Assembly (NCBI RefSeq): GCF_031624635.1
Contig: NZ_JAMQOQ010000003.1
Location: 1 to 64,000, forward strand
DNA length: 64,000 nt
From: Halogeometricum sp. S3BR5-2
GTDB lineage: Archaea; Halobacteriota; Halobacteria; Halobacteriales; Haloferacaceae
Direction: 5' to 3'
This document shows positions 9,042 to 17,634 of the stretch, piece after piece (within the stretch, counting starts at the first letter, position 1; each line of letters starts with the position of its first letter). The translations under genes were made by a program, and so were the position numbers. Below the pieces are notes generated by a model. That model saw nothing but the letters and a program-made list of their open reading frames with translations. It was not told the DNA's origin and did no database searches.

Positions 9042-11417
9042 TTACTCGGTTCGGCGTAGCCCCGACGCGATTTTCTCGGCGGTCACGGGGAGGTCGACCA
9101 CGCGCACGCCGCAGGCGTTGCGAACGGCGTTCGCGACGGCGGCCGGCGGGGCGATGTTACACGTCTCCCCGACGCTCTTCGCGCCGAACGGGCCGGACGG
9201 TTCGTACGGTTCGACGAGGATGCCCGTCGTTCGCGCGGGGATGTCCGTGGCTCGGGGAGACTCGTACTCCCGAAGCGTCGTCACTTCGGGGCGGCCGTCC
9301 TCGTCCCACGTGACCGCTTCGGATACCGCCTGTCCGTATCCCATGACGGCGGCACCGATGACTTGTCCGCGGCAGTTCTCGGGGTGGATGGCGTAGCCGA
9401 CGTCGGCGGCGCTGACCAGTTGCATCACCTCGAAATCGCCCGTCTCCAGGTCGACTTCGACCTCCGCGACCTGTGCGGCGAACGGTTTCGGCGAGAGTTC
9501 CGGCGCGGCGTCGCCGTGGCCGATGATTCGTTTCTTCCGCCCATCGATACCGGTGAAGATGCGTTCCGCGAGGTCGGCGACTCGAATCTGGTCGCCGGAC
9601 GGACCGGTGATGGCCCCTTCCGAGAGCGCGAGCGACTCGCGGCTATCCTCGAGGTAGTCGGTCGCGGCGTCGCACAGTTTCTCGGCGGCTTCTTCCGCGG
9701 CGCGTCGGACCGCCGTTCCGGAGACGTACGTCGTCGAGGAGCCGTAGGCGCCGTTGTCCCAGGGCGTCGCGTCCGTGTCGTCGCTCTGGACGTGGATGTC
9801 GCTCGTCGGGATACCGAGGACGCCCGAAGCGATCTGCGCCATCGTCGTGTCGGCACCTTGTCCGATGTCGCCGACGCCGACCCGAAGCGTCGCGGTGCCG
9901 TCGTCCTCGATGGTTATCTCCGCACCGGCGAACTCGTCGCCTGCGACACCGGATTTGTGCATCGCGAGTCCGATACCGAATCCGCGAGCGTACCGCCCGT
10001 CCTCCGTCTCGACCGTTCGCGGTTCGTCGCGCCAGTCGGCGTCCGCGGTCGCCTCGTCGATACACTCTTCGAGTCCGATGGCGGCGAAGGGACGCTTGCT
10101 CTCGGAGAATCCGGGGTCGAACGCCTTCAGACCGTCGTGGACGATGTTCCGCCGTCTGAGTTCGAGCGGCGGTATTCCGACCGCTTCGGCCACTTCGTCG
10201 ATGTGACTCTCGACGGCGAACGCGCCCTGCGGCGACCCGTACCCGCGCATCGCGGCGGCGGGCGTGATATTGGTGTAGACGGCGCGCCCGGTGAATCGCC
10301 GGTTTTCGAGGTCGTACACGGACAGCGGTTCGTGCCCGCCGTTCGACAGTACGGTCAATGCGTGGTTTCCGTACGCGCCCGTGTTCGACGTAATGTCCAC
10401 GTCCATCGCCGTGAGTTCCCCGTCCTCGGTGACGGCCGTTTTGACGGTGATATCCATCGCGTGCCGGCAGTGAGTCGCGTACAGGTCTTCTTCCCTCGAC
10501 GTGACGAGCCGAACCTTCGCGTCGGCCTTCCGCGCGAGTGCCGCACAGTAGTACTGCGTCGGGAGCGTGTCCTGCTTCCCGCCGAATCCCCCGCCGACGC
10601 GTGGCTTTACCACTTTCACCTTCGCTCGCGGCAGGCCGAACGCGCGTGCGACGTTGTCGCGGACGAGATGAGGCGTCTGCGTGCTGGTGCGGAGGACGAG
10701 GCGGTCGCGGTCGTCTATCCACGCGATAGTGGCGTTCGGCTCCAACTGGGCGTGCTGAACGGTCTGCGTCGAGTACTCGCCCTCGACGACGATATCGGCC
10801 TCGGCGAAGGCGGCGTCCACGTTTCCCTCGCTCGATTCGACCTCGGCGACCACGTTCCGGTCGCGGTCACAGCCGGGTTGTGGGTTCTCGTACTCGTCTT
10901 CGTCGTGAAGCGTCGGTGCCTCCGGTGCCATCGCCTCCTCGGGCGCGAGGACGTGGTCGTGCACCTCGTACTCGACCTCGATGGCGTCGAGTGCCGCGGC
11001 CGCGATGTCGTCGGTGTCGGCGGCCACTGCCGCCACGGGGTCGCCGACGAATCGAACCGTCGGGTCGTTTCCTCCCTCGTCGTACGGTGCCGGCTGCGGG
11101 TGCGGGACGCCCTGCCTGCAGTAGCGGTGGGGAAAGTCCGCTGTTCGGGTGACGACGGCGCGGACGCCCTCCATCGACGCTGCCTCGGACGTATCGATGT
11201 CGCGGACGGTCGCGTGAGCGTGTGGGCTGTACAGGACCTTCCCCGCGAGTGCGTCGTCGGCCACCACATCGTCCGTGTAGGCCGCCTTTCCGGTGACGAG
11301 TCCGCGACCGTCGACCTTCTCGACGCTGTCGCCGACGTCGCCCGGGGCCGACGCTCGTCTCTCGTCGCGGTCGCTCACGCTACTCTCCGCGGGCGGCGTC
11401 CGGGTCTGCTCACTCAT
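9042..11417 (-). CDS. Xanthine-dehydrogenase-family molybdopterin-binding subunit (791 aa)
   Basis: A full-length large subunit of the xanthine oxidase family: an N-terminal hammerhead domain (VDGRGLVTGKAAYTDDV), the Mo-pterin segments KVVKPRVGGGFGGKQ and AAAMRGYGSPQGAF, and the C-terminal GAKSVGE whose Glu (about residue 751) is the usual catalytic base. Such enzymes hydroxylate aromatic or heterocyclic carbon with water, or reduce aromatic CoA esters. The start at MSEQTRTP (11417) overlaps the stop of the 2Fe-2S gene by 8 bases, so the two subunits are translationally coupled. No FAD subunit gene is present. Substrate is unknown. Confidence 0.9.
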   Translation of the reverse strand: MSEQTRTPPAESSVSDRDERRASAPGDVGDSVEKVDGRGLVTGKAAYTDDVVADDALAGKVLYSPHAHATVRDIDTSEAASMEGVRAVVTRTADFPHRYCRQGVPHPQPAPYDEGGNDPTVRFVGDPVAAVAADTDDIAAAALDAIEVEYEVHDHVLAPEEAMAPEAPTLHDEDEYENPQPGCDRDRNVVAEVESSEGNVDAAFAEADIVVEGEYSTQTVQHAQLEPNATIAWIDDRDRLVLRTSTQTPHLVRDNVARAFGLPRAKVKVVKPRVGGGFGGKQDTLPTQYYCAALARKADAKVRLVTSREEDLYATHCRHAMDITVKTAVTEDGELTAMDVDITSNTGAYGNHALTVLSNGGHEPLSVYDLENRRFTGRAVYTNITPAAAMRGYGSPQGAFAVESHIDEVAEAVGIPPLELRRRNIVHDGLKAFDPGFSESKRPFAAIGLEECIDEATADADWRDEPRTVETEDGRYARGFGIGLAMHKSGVAGDEFAGAEITIEDDGTATLRVGVGDIGQGADTTMAQIASGVLGIPTSDIHVQSDDTDATPWDNGAYGSSTTYVSGTAVRRAAEEAAEKLCDAATDYLEDSRESLALSEGAITGPSGDQIRVADLAERIFTGIDGRKKRIIGHGDAAPELSPKPFAAQVAEVEVDLETGDFEVMQLVSAADVGYAIHPENCRGQVIGAAVMGYGQAVSEAVTWDEDGRPEVTTLREYESPRATDIPARTTGILVEPYEPSGPFGAKSVGETCNIAPPAAVANAVRNACGVRVVDLPVTAEKIASGLRRTE

Positions 11418-12000
11418 CGCTCTCACCACCGAATCCGCAGTCACAGCCCGGACACCCGCCGTCGGTAACGGCTGACGACTGCTCGGACGTCTCCGTCTCG
11501 CCTCGTATCCGCGCTGCGGCGTCTTCGACGGCGTCGAACTGTTGGACGTATCCGGTGCACCGACAGATGTTCCCGTTCAACGCGCTCGCGATCTCCTCCC
11601 GCGTCGGGTCGTCGTTCTCGCGGAGGAGTTTGGCGGCGGAGACCATCATTCCCGGAATACAGAAACCGCACTGCGCCGCGCCGTGGTCGAGGAACGCGGC
11701 CTGTACCGGATGGAGTTCGCCGGTCTCGTCGTCGACGAGTCCAGCCGCGGTCGTCAGTTCTGCCCCGTCGAAGCGGTCGGCCGGAAACAGACAACTCCGG
11801 ACGACCCCGCCGGTGTCCTCGTTCAGGACGTTGCACGCGCCACAGACTCCCTCGCTACAGCCGTTGAGGACCGAATCGATTCTGTTGTCTCGGAGCGCTT
11901 GCATCAGGCTGCTTCCCTCTCGGTACGTGATCGTCCGGTGCTCGCCGTCTACGGTCAACTCTACGGACGACTGGCCGGTCACCTCGTCTCCCATTGACAT
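11410..12000 (-). CDS. 2Fe-2S subunit of the molybdenum hydroxylase (196 aa)
   Basis: The small iron-sulfur subunit that passes electrons from the Mo site. Plant-type ferredoxin cysteines are C48, C53, C56 and C70 (CSEGVCGAC...C); the second, helical cluster uses C111, C114, C146 and C148 (CGFC...CRC). Both clusters are complete. An extra tail after residue 180 carries three more cysteines (CPGCDC), which the usual 150-170-residue members lack. It precedes the Mo subunit gene with an 8-base overlap and follows the transporter genes by 122 bases on the same strand, so it may be part of their transcript. Confidence 0.9.
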   Translation of the reverse strand: MSMGDEVTGQSSVELTVDGEHRTITYREGSSLMQALRDNRIDSVLNGCSEGVCGACNVLNEDTGGVVRSCLFPADRFDGAELTTAAGLVDDETGELHPVQAAFLDHGAAQCGFCIPGMMVSAAKLLRENDDPTREEIASALNGNICRCTGYVQQFDAVEDAAARIRGETETSEQSSAVTDGGCPGCDCGFGGESDE

Positions 12001-12122
12001 AGGATTCGGTCACTCGCACATAAGCGTACTGCCGTCTCGAAGATGTAACGGCCCTGACCGTCCGGTTCGGCAAGAGGCGCGGTCCCGGGCGGCCGGGAGC
12101 AAAGAGGGCCGACAGTCGAAGC

Positions 12123-13610
12123 TCAGGCGTCACCGCGCTCCGTGCGGAGACGCAGAACGATCGGCGAGAAGAACATCACGAGAGAGAGCACGAGCAGGAA
12201 TCCGCTGATGGGGCGCGTGACGAACACGGAGTAGTCGCCCCCGGAGATGAGCAGTGCGCGCTGGAAGCCGCGTTCGGCGATGGGTGCGAGGATGAACCCC
12301 ATGATGAACGCGACGAGCGAGTACCCCCGTCTGTCGAGGACGAACGCGAACAAGCCGATCAACACCGCGACCATGACGTCCGTGATGTTCGTGCGGACGG
12401 CGTATGCGCCCATCAAGGCGAAGCTGATGATGGACGCGAGCAGGATGTCGTCCGGGAGGTCGTTGACGCGGGCGAAGTACTTCCCGCCGAGCAACCCCCC
12501 GAGGAGAAAGACGACGTTTCCGAGGAGGATGCTGATGTAGATGACGTAGGGGAGCGCGGTCCCCTCGAACGCTTGGGGGCCGGGTGAGATTCCGTACGTC
12601 ACCATCACGCCGATGAACACCGCGGCCGACGCGCCGCCGGGGATGGCGAGCGCCATCGCGGGGACGAGCGCACCCATCGTCGAGCCGTTGTTGGCGGACT
12701 CGGCGGCCACGACGCCCTCGGGATTGCCGGTGCCGAACGACTCGGGTTTGTCGGACAGTCGGACTGCGACGAGGTAGGAGAGGAAGTTCGCCGCCGAGAT
12801 ACCGACACCGGGTATCGATCCGACGAACGTTCCGATGAGGCCGCCGCGGAGCATCCCGGTCCAGTCTCTCATCGCCTCGCGGACGCCCTCCCAGACGTTG
12901 CTGCCGGCGGCCGACACTCGGACCACCGAGTCAGTGGACAGCGTCATCTCGATGGCCTGCGAGACGGCGAACAGGCCGACGAGTAACACCACGAGGTCGA
13001 TACCGCCCTGCAGATAGAACGTGTCGAACACGTACCGCGGACTCGCGCGGATGGGGTCGGTGCCGACGGAGGCGAACACGACGCCGATGGAGACTGCGAC
13101 GAGCGACTTCAGGAGCGACCCTCGGGTGACCGCGGAGATGATCGACAGCCCGAACACCGCGAGCATGAAGAAGTCCGCCGGACCGAACTCCAGCGAGAAG
13201 TCCGCGAGGACCGGCGCGAACAGGGCGAGGAAGAAGAGGCCGATGACCGCGCCGACGAACGACGAGAGCGTGGCCGTTCCGAGTGCGACCGCGGCTTTCC
13301 CCTGTTTCGTGAGCGGATAGCCGTCCAACAGCGTCGCCGCCGACCCGGGCGTCCCGGGGATGTTGACGAGAATCGCCGACACCGACCCGCCGAACGTCGT
13401 CGACCCGTAGAGAACCGCCATCAACGAGAGGCCCACCTCGGGTTCGAGGACGAACGTGAACGGGAAGAACAACACCAGCGCGAGCGTCGGACCGATCCCC
13501 GGCGTCGCCCCGAGGAGGATGCCGATGAGAGAGACGGCGAGGATGAGTCCGAGCAGTTCCGGTGTTAGTACCGTCGCCAGCGCCTCCTGGATGTACCCGA
13601 GAGCAGTCAT
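12123..13610 (-). CDS. tctA: Tripartite tricarboxylate transporter, large permease TctA
   Basis: A 495-residue membrane protein with about ten to twelve hydrophobic segments. The motif LGATPGIGPTLALVLFFP near the N-terminus and FVGSIPGVGISAANFLSY in the second half are the duplicated glycine-rich loops of TctA. With TctB and TctC it forms a secondary transporter that uses an external binding protein and an ion gradient. The start codon overlaps the tctB stop by one base (TGATG). In bacteria these systems import citrate, terephthalate and other di- or aromatic acids; the local genes point to an organic acid. Confidence 0.9.
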   Translation of the reverse strand: MTALGYIQEALATVLTPELLGLILAVSLIGILLGATPGIGPTLALVLFFPFTFVLEPEVGLSLMAVLYGSTTFGGSVSAILVNIPGTPGSAATLLDGYPLTKQGKAAVALGTATLSSFVGAVIGLFFLALFAPVLADFSLEFGPADFFMLAVFGLSIISAVTRGSLLKSLVAVSIGVVFASVGTDPIRASPRYVFDTFYLQGGIDLVVLLVGLFAVSQAIEMTLSTDSVVRVSAAGSNVWEGVREAMRDWTGMLRGGLIGTFVGSIPGVGISAANFLSYLVAVRLSDKPESFGTGNPEGVVAAESANNGSTMGALVPAMALAIPGGASAAVFIGVMVTYGISPGPQAFEGTALPYVIYISILLGNVVFLLGGLLGGKYFARVNDLPDDILLASIISFALMGAYAVRTNITDVMVAVLIGLFAFVLDRRGYSLVAFIMGFILAPIAERGFQRALLISGGDYSVFVTRPISGFLLVLSLVMFFSPIVLRLRTERGDA

Positions 13611-14242
13611 CAGAGCACCCCTCCGAGAATCGGAAGCTCGTACACGCCCTCGGTGACCGGCACGTGCAGAACTTGACCGAACAGGACGTAGATGGCGGCC
13701 ATGACGAGGAGGCTGGCCACGATGCCCGACCGCCAGTCGCGACGACCCAAGAGACCGACGGTACCGAGGATGAGCAGGGGAATAGCGTAGAAGAAGCCGA
13801 CGAGGTACGCGACACCGACGAAAACGACGAGCAATCCGATGATACCCACGCTTCGGGTAGTCCGGGAGGTGAGAATCGGCTCGACCGTCGGCCCCTCCGC
13901 GCGGGATGCGTCGTCGGTAACGCTCCCGCTCTCGGTTCGCCCCTCCTCATCGACCAGTTCCTCGCGATCCGTCTCCATCTCGTTGGCCATCCCCTGCGTC
14001 AGCACCTTGATGCGCTCGCCGTACGCCGGCGGAAGCACCTCCGAGGAGAACTGCACCACCAGAAAACAGAAACCCGCGACGAGGAACACCAGCGGGAATC
14101 GACGGGCGCTGTCCGGGTACTGCACCGTGACGGAGATAAGGTAGCCGAACACCGCCAAGAGCACCAACTGGTCCCACGTCGCAGCGAGGACGCCGCGCGC
14201 GTCCCTGCTCTCTCGCCTCTCTTCGTCGTATGCGTCGGTCAT
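13610..14242 (-). CDS. tctB: Tripartite tricarboxylate transporter, small subunit TctB
   Basis: A 210-residue protein with four hydrophobic segments: two near residues 22-60 and two near 130-200, split by a long acidic linker (about residues 80-120, rich in Glu, Asp and Ser). This matches the TctB arrangement, though the linker is longer than in most bacterial members. I start at MTDAYDEE (14242); the longer frame adds 55 Arg-rich residues that do not fit. It lies between tctC (29-base gap) and tctA (one-base overlap). Confidence 0.75.
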   Translation of the reverse strand: MTDAYDEERRESRDARGVLAATWDQLVLLAVFGYLISVTVQYPDSARRFPLVFLVAGFCFLVVQFSSEVLPPAYGERIKVLTQGMANEMETDREELVDEEGRTESGSVTDDASRAEGPTVEPILTSRTTRSVGIIGLLVVFVGVAYLVGFFYAIPLLILGTVGLLGRRDWRSGIVASLLVMAAIYVLFGQVLHVPVTEGVYELPILGGVL

Positions 14243-14271
14243 GGAGATGTGTGTGATGGATTCCGGTCGGC

Positions 14272-15351
14272 TTACTGGGTGAGTTCTCGATAGCGGTCCG
14301 CCGCGGCTTGGAGGTCGTCCATCTTCTGTCGCGTCTCCTCGGCGCCGACGCCGACCACGGAGAGCCCGTTGTTCTCGACGAACCCCTGGTACTCTTCGTT
14401 CTGGCACGCCGCCGTGATGGCGTCGGAGACCACGGACACGTTCGCCTCGTCGACGCCGGGCGGGCCGTGGATGGCCATCTCACCGGCGACGACCGGGATA
14501 TCCCACTCGGAGATGTCGTTCACCGTCGGCGCGTCCGGGTAGCGTGGCGACGGACTCGGTCGGTCGACGAGCAACACGTCGATGCGGCCGTCCTGAACGA
14601 GACCGGTGAGATCCGAAGAGGAGTACGCGATGTCCACGTCACCGGACGCGGCCGCGGCCCCCGCCTCTGAACCGCTGTCGTATGGGACGGCGCTCACCTG
14701 TTCGCGGTAGTTGATACCGAGCGAGTCGAGAACGCTGACCGCGCTGAAATGCGTGGTCGACCCCGTCCCCGTGGAGGCCATCGTGAACTCCGAATCGCCG
14801 AGCTGACTCATCATGTCACTGAGGTCTTCGTACCTCCCCGCGGGCGCGACGAGCAACGAATAACCCGCGTCGACGGTCCCCATCGGCGTCAGCTCCGAGG
14901 GGTCGTACTGGGTGTTGAACAGCGCCGCCCCCAGAATCGTCGTCGGGAGGTACTGCGCGATGAGCGAGTAGCCGTCCGGGTCCTGTCCGTAGAGGTAGTT
15001 CATCCCCGTACGACCGGACGCGCCGCTCCGGTTCTCGACGATGGTGTTCCCGCCGAGTTCCTCCTCGAAGTAGGGCTTGAACCCGCGGTAGCGCGTGTCG
15101 TTGCTTCCCCCGGCCCCGAAACCGACGACCATCGTGATCGTCTCCGACGGGTACGACCCCGACTCCGAGGACGTGTCGGTACTCGATTCTTCGGAGGTCG
15201 ACGACTCGGTCGTCCCCTCGCCGCCGCTGTCGCCTCCGTTGCCGTTACCCTCGCCGCCCCCCATACACCCGGCGAGACTCGCGATGCCGGCGAGCCCGGT
15301 TGCTTTGATAACCGATCGTCTATTCATGATACTGCTGTGATTGTCATTCAT
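14272..15351 (-). CDS. tctC: Tripartite tricarboxylate transporter, substrate-binding lipoprotein TctC
   Basis: A 359-residue extracytoplasmic binding protein. The N-terminus has a twin-arginine start (MNRRSVIKATGLAG) and lipobox (LAGC), then a Gly/Ser/Glu-rich linker; it is thus probably a Tat-exported lipoprotein anchored outside the cell. YPSETITMVVGFGAGGSND marks the Bug/TctC fold. The start used is MNDNHSS (15351), 26-35 bases from a TATA-like box; MNRR at 15327 is a possible internal start. First gene of the tctCBA cluster. Bug-type proteins bind carboxylates; the ligand is not known. Confidence 0.88.
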   Translation of the reverse strand: MNDNHSSIMNRRSVIKATGLAGIASLAGCMGGGEGNGNGGDSGGEGTTESSTSEESSTDTSSESGSYPSETITMVVGFGAGGSNDTRYRGFKPYFEEELGGNTIVENRSGASGRTGMNYLYGQDPDGYSLIAQYLPTTILGAALFNTQYDPSELTPMGTVDAGYSLLVAPAGRYEDLSDMMSQLGDSEFTMASTGTGSTTHFSAVSVLDSLGINYREQVSAVPYDSGSEAGAAAASGDVDIAYSSSDLTGLVQDGRIDVLLVDRPSPSPRYPDAPTVNDISEWDIPVVAGEMAIHGPPGVDEANVSVVSDAITAACQNEEYQGFVENNGLSVVGVGAEETRQKMDDLQAAADRYRELTQ

Positions 15352-15376
15352 CCGCACACGTATGAGACCACAGCAG

Positions 15377-15386
15377 TAAATATAAT
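15377..15386 (-). promoter_or_regulatory. TATA box for the tctCBA (and hydroxylase) transcript
   Basis: On the minus strand ATTATATTTA lies 26-35 bases before the tctC start at 15351, as expected for a leaderless archaeal promoter. The divergent PLP-enzyme gene starts 250 bases away on the other side. Confidence 0.5.
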
Positions 15387-15603
15387 CATTTCCCTTCGTG
15401 CGGGACTCACCGCCGATATTCACGCGAAACGGTGGGTCAACCCTATGAACATCCAGTTCGTGGTCCGGTCGGTCGACACGCTCGGGCTGTCGGCACCTGT
15501 GCACGCTCGCTGTCGTCGGACGACACAACGGTTATCACAGTGGAGGAACGTGTGACAAGGTGACAGTCGAACACAGCGCGGCGAAACCACCGAACTCAGC
15601 ACG

Positions 15604-16569
15604 ATGACAAGCGAACACAGCTACAACAACACGCTCAGCGTCGTCGGCGACACGCCGATGATCGAACTCCCGTCAATGCGTCCCGAGGGGGGCGCGTCCA
15701 TCTACGTGAAGTGGGAGGGGGCGAACCCGACGGGGAGTCTCAAGGACCGAATGGCGCTCGCGATGATCGAACGGGCGAAGGAGCGCGAGGAACTCGGGCC
15801 GGGAGATTCGGTTGTCGAGTTCACCGGCGGGAGCACGGGGTCGAGTCTCGCGTTCGTCTGTGCCGTCCTCGACCACCCGTTCTCCGTCGTGACCGCCGAC
15901 TGCGTCGCCGACGAGAAGATCGCGTCGATGCGAGCGCTCGGCGCGCACACCGTCGTCGTCGAGACGCCCGACGGGGAGATGTACGACGGTCTCTCGGACG
16001 ACCTCAGAGCGGAAGCCGAGCGTATCGAAGAGGAGACCGGCGCGTACTTCACCGACCAGTTCAACAACCCCGACCAGCTCGACGGCTACGGGGCACTCGG
16101 ACGAGAGATACTCGACGACAGACCCGACCTCGACGACTTCGTGATGGTCGTCGGAACCGGTGGCTGTGCGATGGGCACCTCGCGGTCGTTTCGGGAACGG
16201 GGTGCCGACGTTGCCGTCACGCTGGTCGAACCCGAGGAGTCCCCCGTCATCTCCGCCGGGACGACCGGGTCTCACAGCGTTCAGGGGACGGCCATCCTCG
16301 GCTCGCCGCCGCTCGTAGAGCGAGAACTGTACGACCGAGTCTGTACGCTCTCCAACGCCGAAGGAGTCGAGTGCGTCCGGCAACTCGCCCGCGACGAGGG
16401 GCTGTTAGTAGGGACCAGCACCGGCATGAACGTGGCCGCGGCGAGACGCGTCGCGGCGGACCGCGACCCCGAGCAATCGGTCGTCACGGTCGCGTGCGAC
16501 ACCGGTCTCAAGTACCTCTCGGACGGGCTGTACGAGGGAATAGCCGAGTCGAAGTTCTGTTTTTCCTGA
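15604..16569 (+). CDS. Cysteine-synthase-family PLP enzyme (321 aa)
   Basis: A fold-type II PLP enzyme. Lys47 in NPTGSLKDRMA is the cofactor lysine, FTGGSTGSSLA (about 73-83) is the carboxylate-binding loop and GTGGCAMGTS (about 180-190) the phosphate-binding glycine loop. Family members make cysteine or cystathionine, or act as beta-eliminating lyases or amino-acid dehydratases. The asparagine loop is TGGSTGS rather than TSGNTG of cysteine synthases, so a different substrate is likely. It heads a plus-strand series (creatininase, dehydrogenase, CoA-synthetase-like), suggesting catabolic work rather than cysteine synthesis. Exact reaction unknown. Confidence 0.8.
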   Translation: MTSEHSYNNTLSVVGDTPMIELPSMRPEGGASIYVKWEGANPTGSLKDRMALAMIERAKEREELGPGDSVVEFTGGSTGSSLAFVCAVLDHPFSVVTADCVADEKIASMRALGAHTVVVETPDGEMYDGLSDDLRAEAERIEEETGAYFTDQFNNPDQLDGYGALGREILDDRPDLDDFVMVVGTGGCAMGTSRSFRERGADVAVTLVEPEESPVISAGTTGSHSVQGTAILGSPPLVERELYDRVCTLSNAEGVECVRQLARDEGLLVGTSTGMNVAAARRVAADRDPEQSVVTVACDTGLKYLSDGLYEGIAESKFCFS

Positions 16570-16634
16570 CCCGCCCCTCGTCCGTCCGGACTAAGCGGTA
16601 ACGTTTTGCCCACCGCCGTCCGTGCTCTTGACGT

Positions 16635-17483
16635 ATGTCAGCGGACACCACGTTTCAGTCGGTGTGGATGCAGGACCTGACCTGGCAGGACATCGAGTCG
16701 TACGTCGAAGCGCGCGACGACCCGACGGCAATCGTCCCCATCGGGTCCACCGAACAACACGGCCCGCACCTCCCACTCGGCGTGGACGCCTACCAGGCGA
16801 TCGGTATCGCCGAGGAGTCCGCCGAAGCCGCGGACGTGCTCACCACGCCGCCGATATGGTACGGCGACGCGAATCACCACCTCGCGTTTCCGGGGACGCT
16901 GTCGCTGTCGACGCAGACGGTCATCGCCGTGTTGAAAGACGTGTACGCGAGCCTCATCCACCACGGCTTTACGAACATCGTCACCGTCAACGGGCATCGT
17001 CTGGCGAATCTCCCGGCGATCGAAATCGCCTCGAAACAGACCAAAGAGGAACACCCGGACACGTTCTTCGCCACGGTCGACCTCGTGCGCGCGGCGGTCC
17101 GCCTCCACCGTGAACTCCGCGAGGGCGACGAGGAAGCGGGCTTTCACGGCGGGGAGTTCGAGACGTCGTTCATCATGGCTCGACACCCCGAACTCGTCAA
17201 GGAAGAGAAGATACAGAAATCCGAGGAGACGTCGTCTTGGACGCGATTCGCGTCGAACGACTACGTCAACATCGACGACAGCATCCAGACGGCGAGCGCG
17301 CACCAAGACTGGGCCGAAGACGCGATGGGACATCAGGGCGACCCGACGTTCGCATCGCCGGAGAAGGGCGAGAAACTCATCGCCGGCATCGTCGCGAACG
17401 TCGTGGAGTTTCTCGGGGACCTCGAAGACCTGCGGGCGGCGCAGCGGAGCGACGACGGGGAGTCGCTCGGCCTCACCTACTGA
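16635..17483 (+). CDS. Creatininase-family amidohydrolase (282 aa)
   Basis: Creatininase-fold metal hydrolase. Likely metal ligands are Glu40 and His42 in GSTEQHGPHLPLGVD, Asp51 and His121 in VNGHRLAN, with Glu174/Glu176 in HGGEFETS. The family's usual NGHGGN is NGHRLAN here, a change next to a ligand. Known members open cyclic amides (creatinine), cleave formamides in cofactor synthesis or process small peptides. It begins 65 bases after the PLP-enzyme gene on the same strand. In this setting it may open a nitrogen-containing ring or amide, which is inference. Confidence 0.82.
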   Translation: MSADTTFQSVWMQDLTWQDIESYVEARDDPTAIVPIGSTEQHGPHLPLGVDAYQAIGIAEESAEAADVLTTPPIWYGDANHHLAFPGTLSLSTQTVIAVLKDVYASLIHHGFTNIVTVNGHRLANLPAIEIASKQTKEEHPDTFFATVDLVRAAVRLHRELREGDEEAGFHGGEFETSFIMARHPELVKEEKIQKSEETSSWTRFASNDYVNIDDSIQTASAHQDWAEDAMGHQGDPTFASPEKGEKLIAGIVANVVEFLGDLEDLRAAQRSDDGESLGLTY

Positions 17484-17552
17484 GAGACAGTCCTCGCCGG
17501 AGGCGACAGCGTTGCTTCGACCGCATTTTCGAGAACTCGGCTCGACGCGACT

Positions 17553-17585
17553 GAGTGCGGACGCACTCATCACGAACGTTTATTA
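17553..17585 (+). promoter_or_regulatory. Inverted repeat and TATA box before the MDR dehydrogenase gene
   Basis: GAGTGCG-GA-CGCACTC (17553-17568) is a perfect 7-base inverted repeat with a 2-base centre. Eleven bases further on, TTTATTA (17579-17585) lies about 50 bases before the ATG at 17635. The pair looks like an operator next to a core promoter. Confidence 0.4.
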
Positions 17586-17634
17586 CCGCCGTGAGTGACT
17601 CTCAGCCGTTAGCCGGCCACCGGCAGAGAGTACC

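Noticed and set aside
8763-9059. Open frame of 98 codons before the Mo-hydroxylase genes
   Set aside because: No haloarchaeal composition in the first two thirds; only the final peptide looks protein-like, which is not enough for a gene.
9363-11468. Long open frame (about 700 codons) on the plus strand across the Mo-hydroxylase genes
   Set aside because: It is the antisense of a clear xanthine-dehydrogenase subunit and the 2Fe-2S gene; the composition is Arg-rich and motif-free, as expected for antisense in high-GC DNA.
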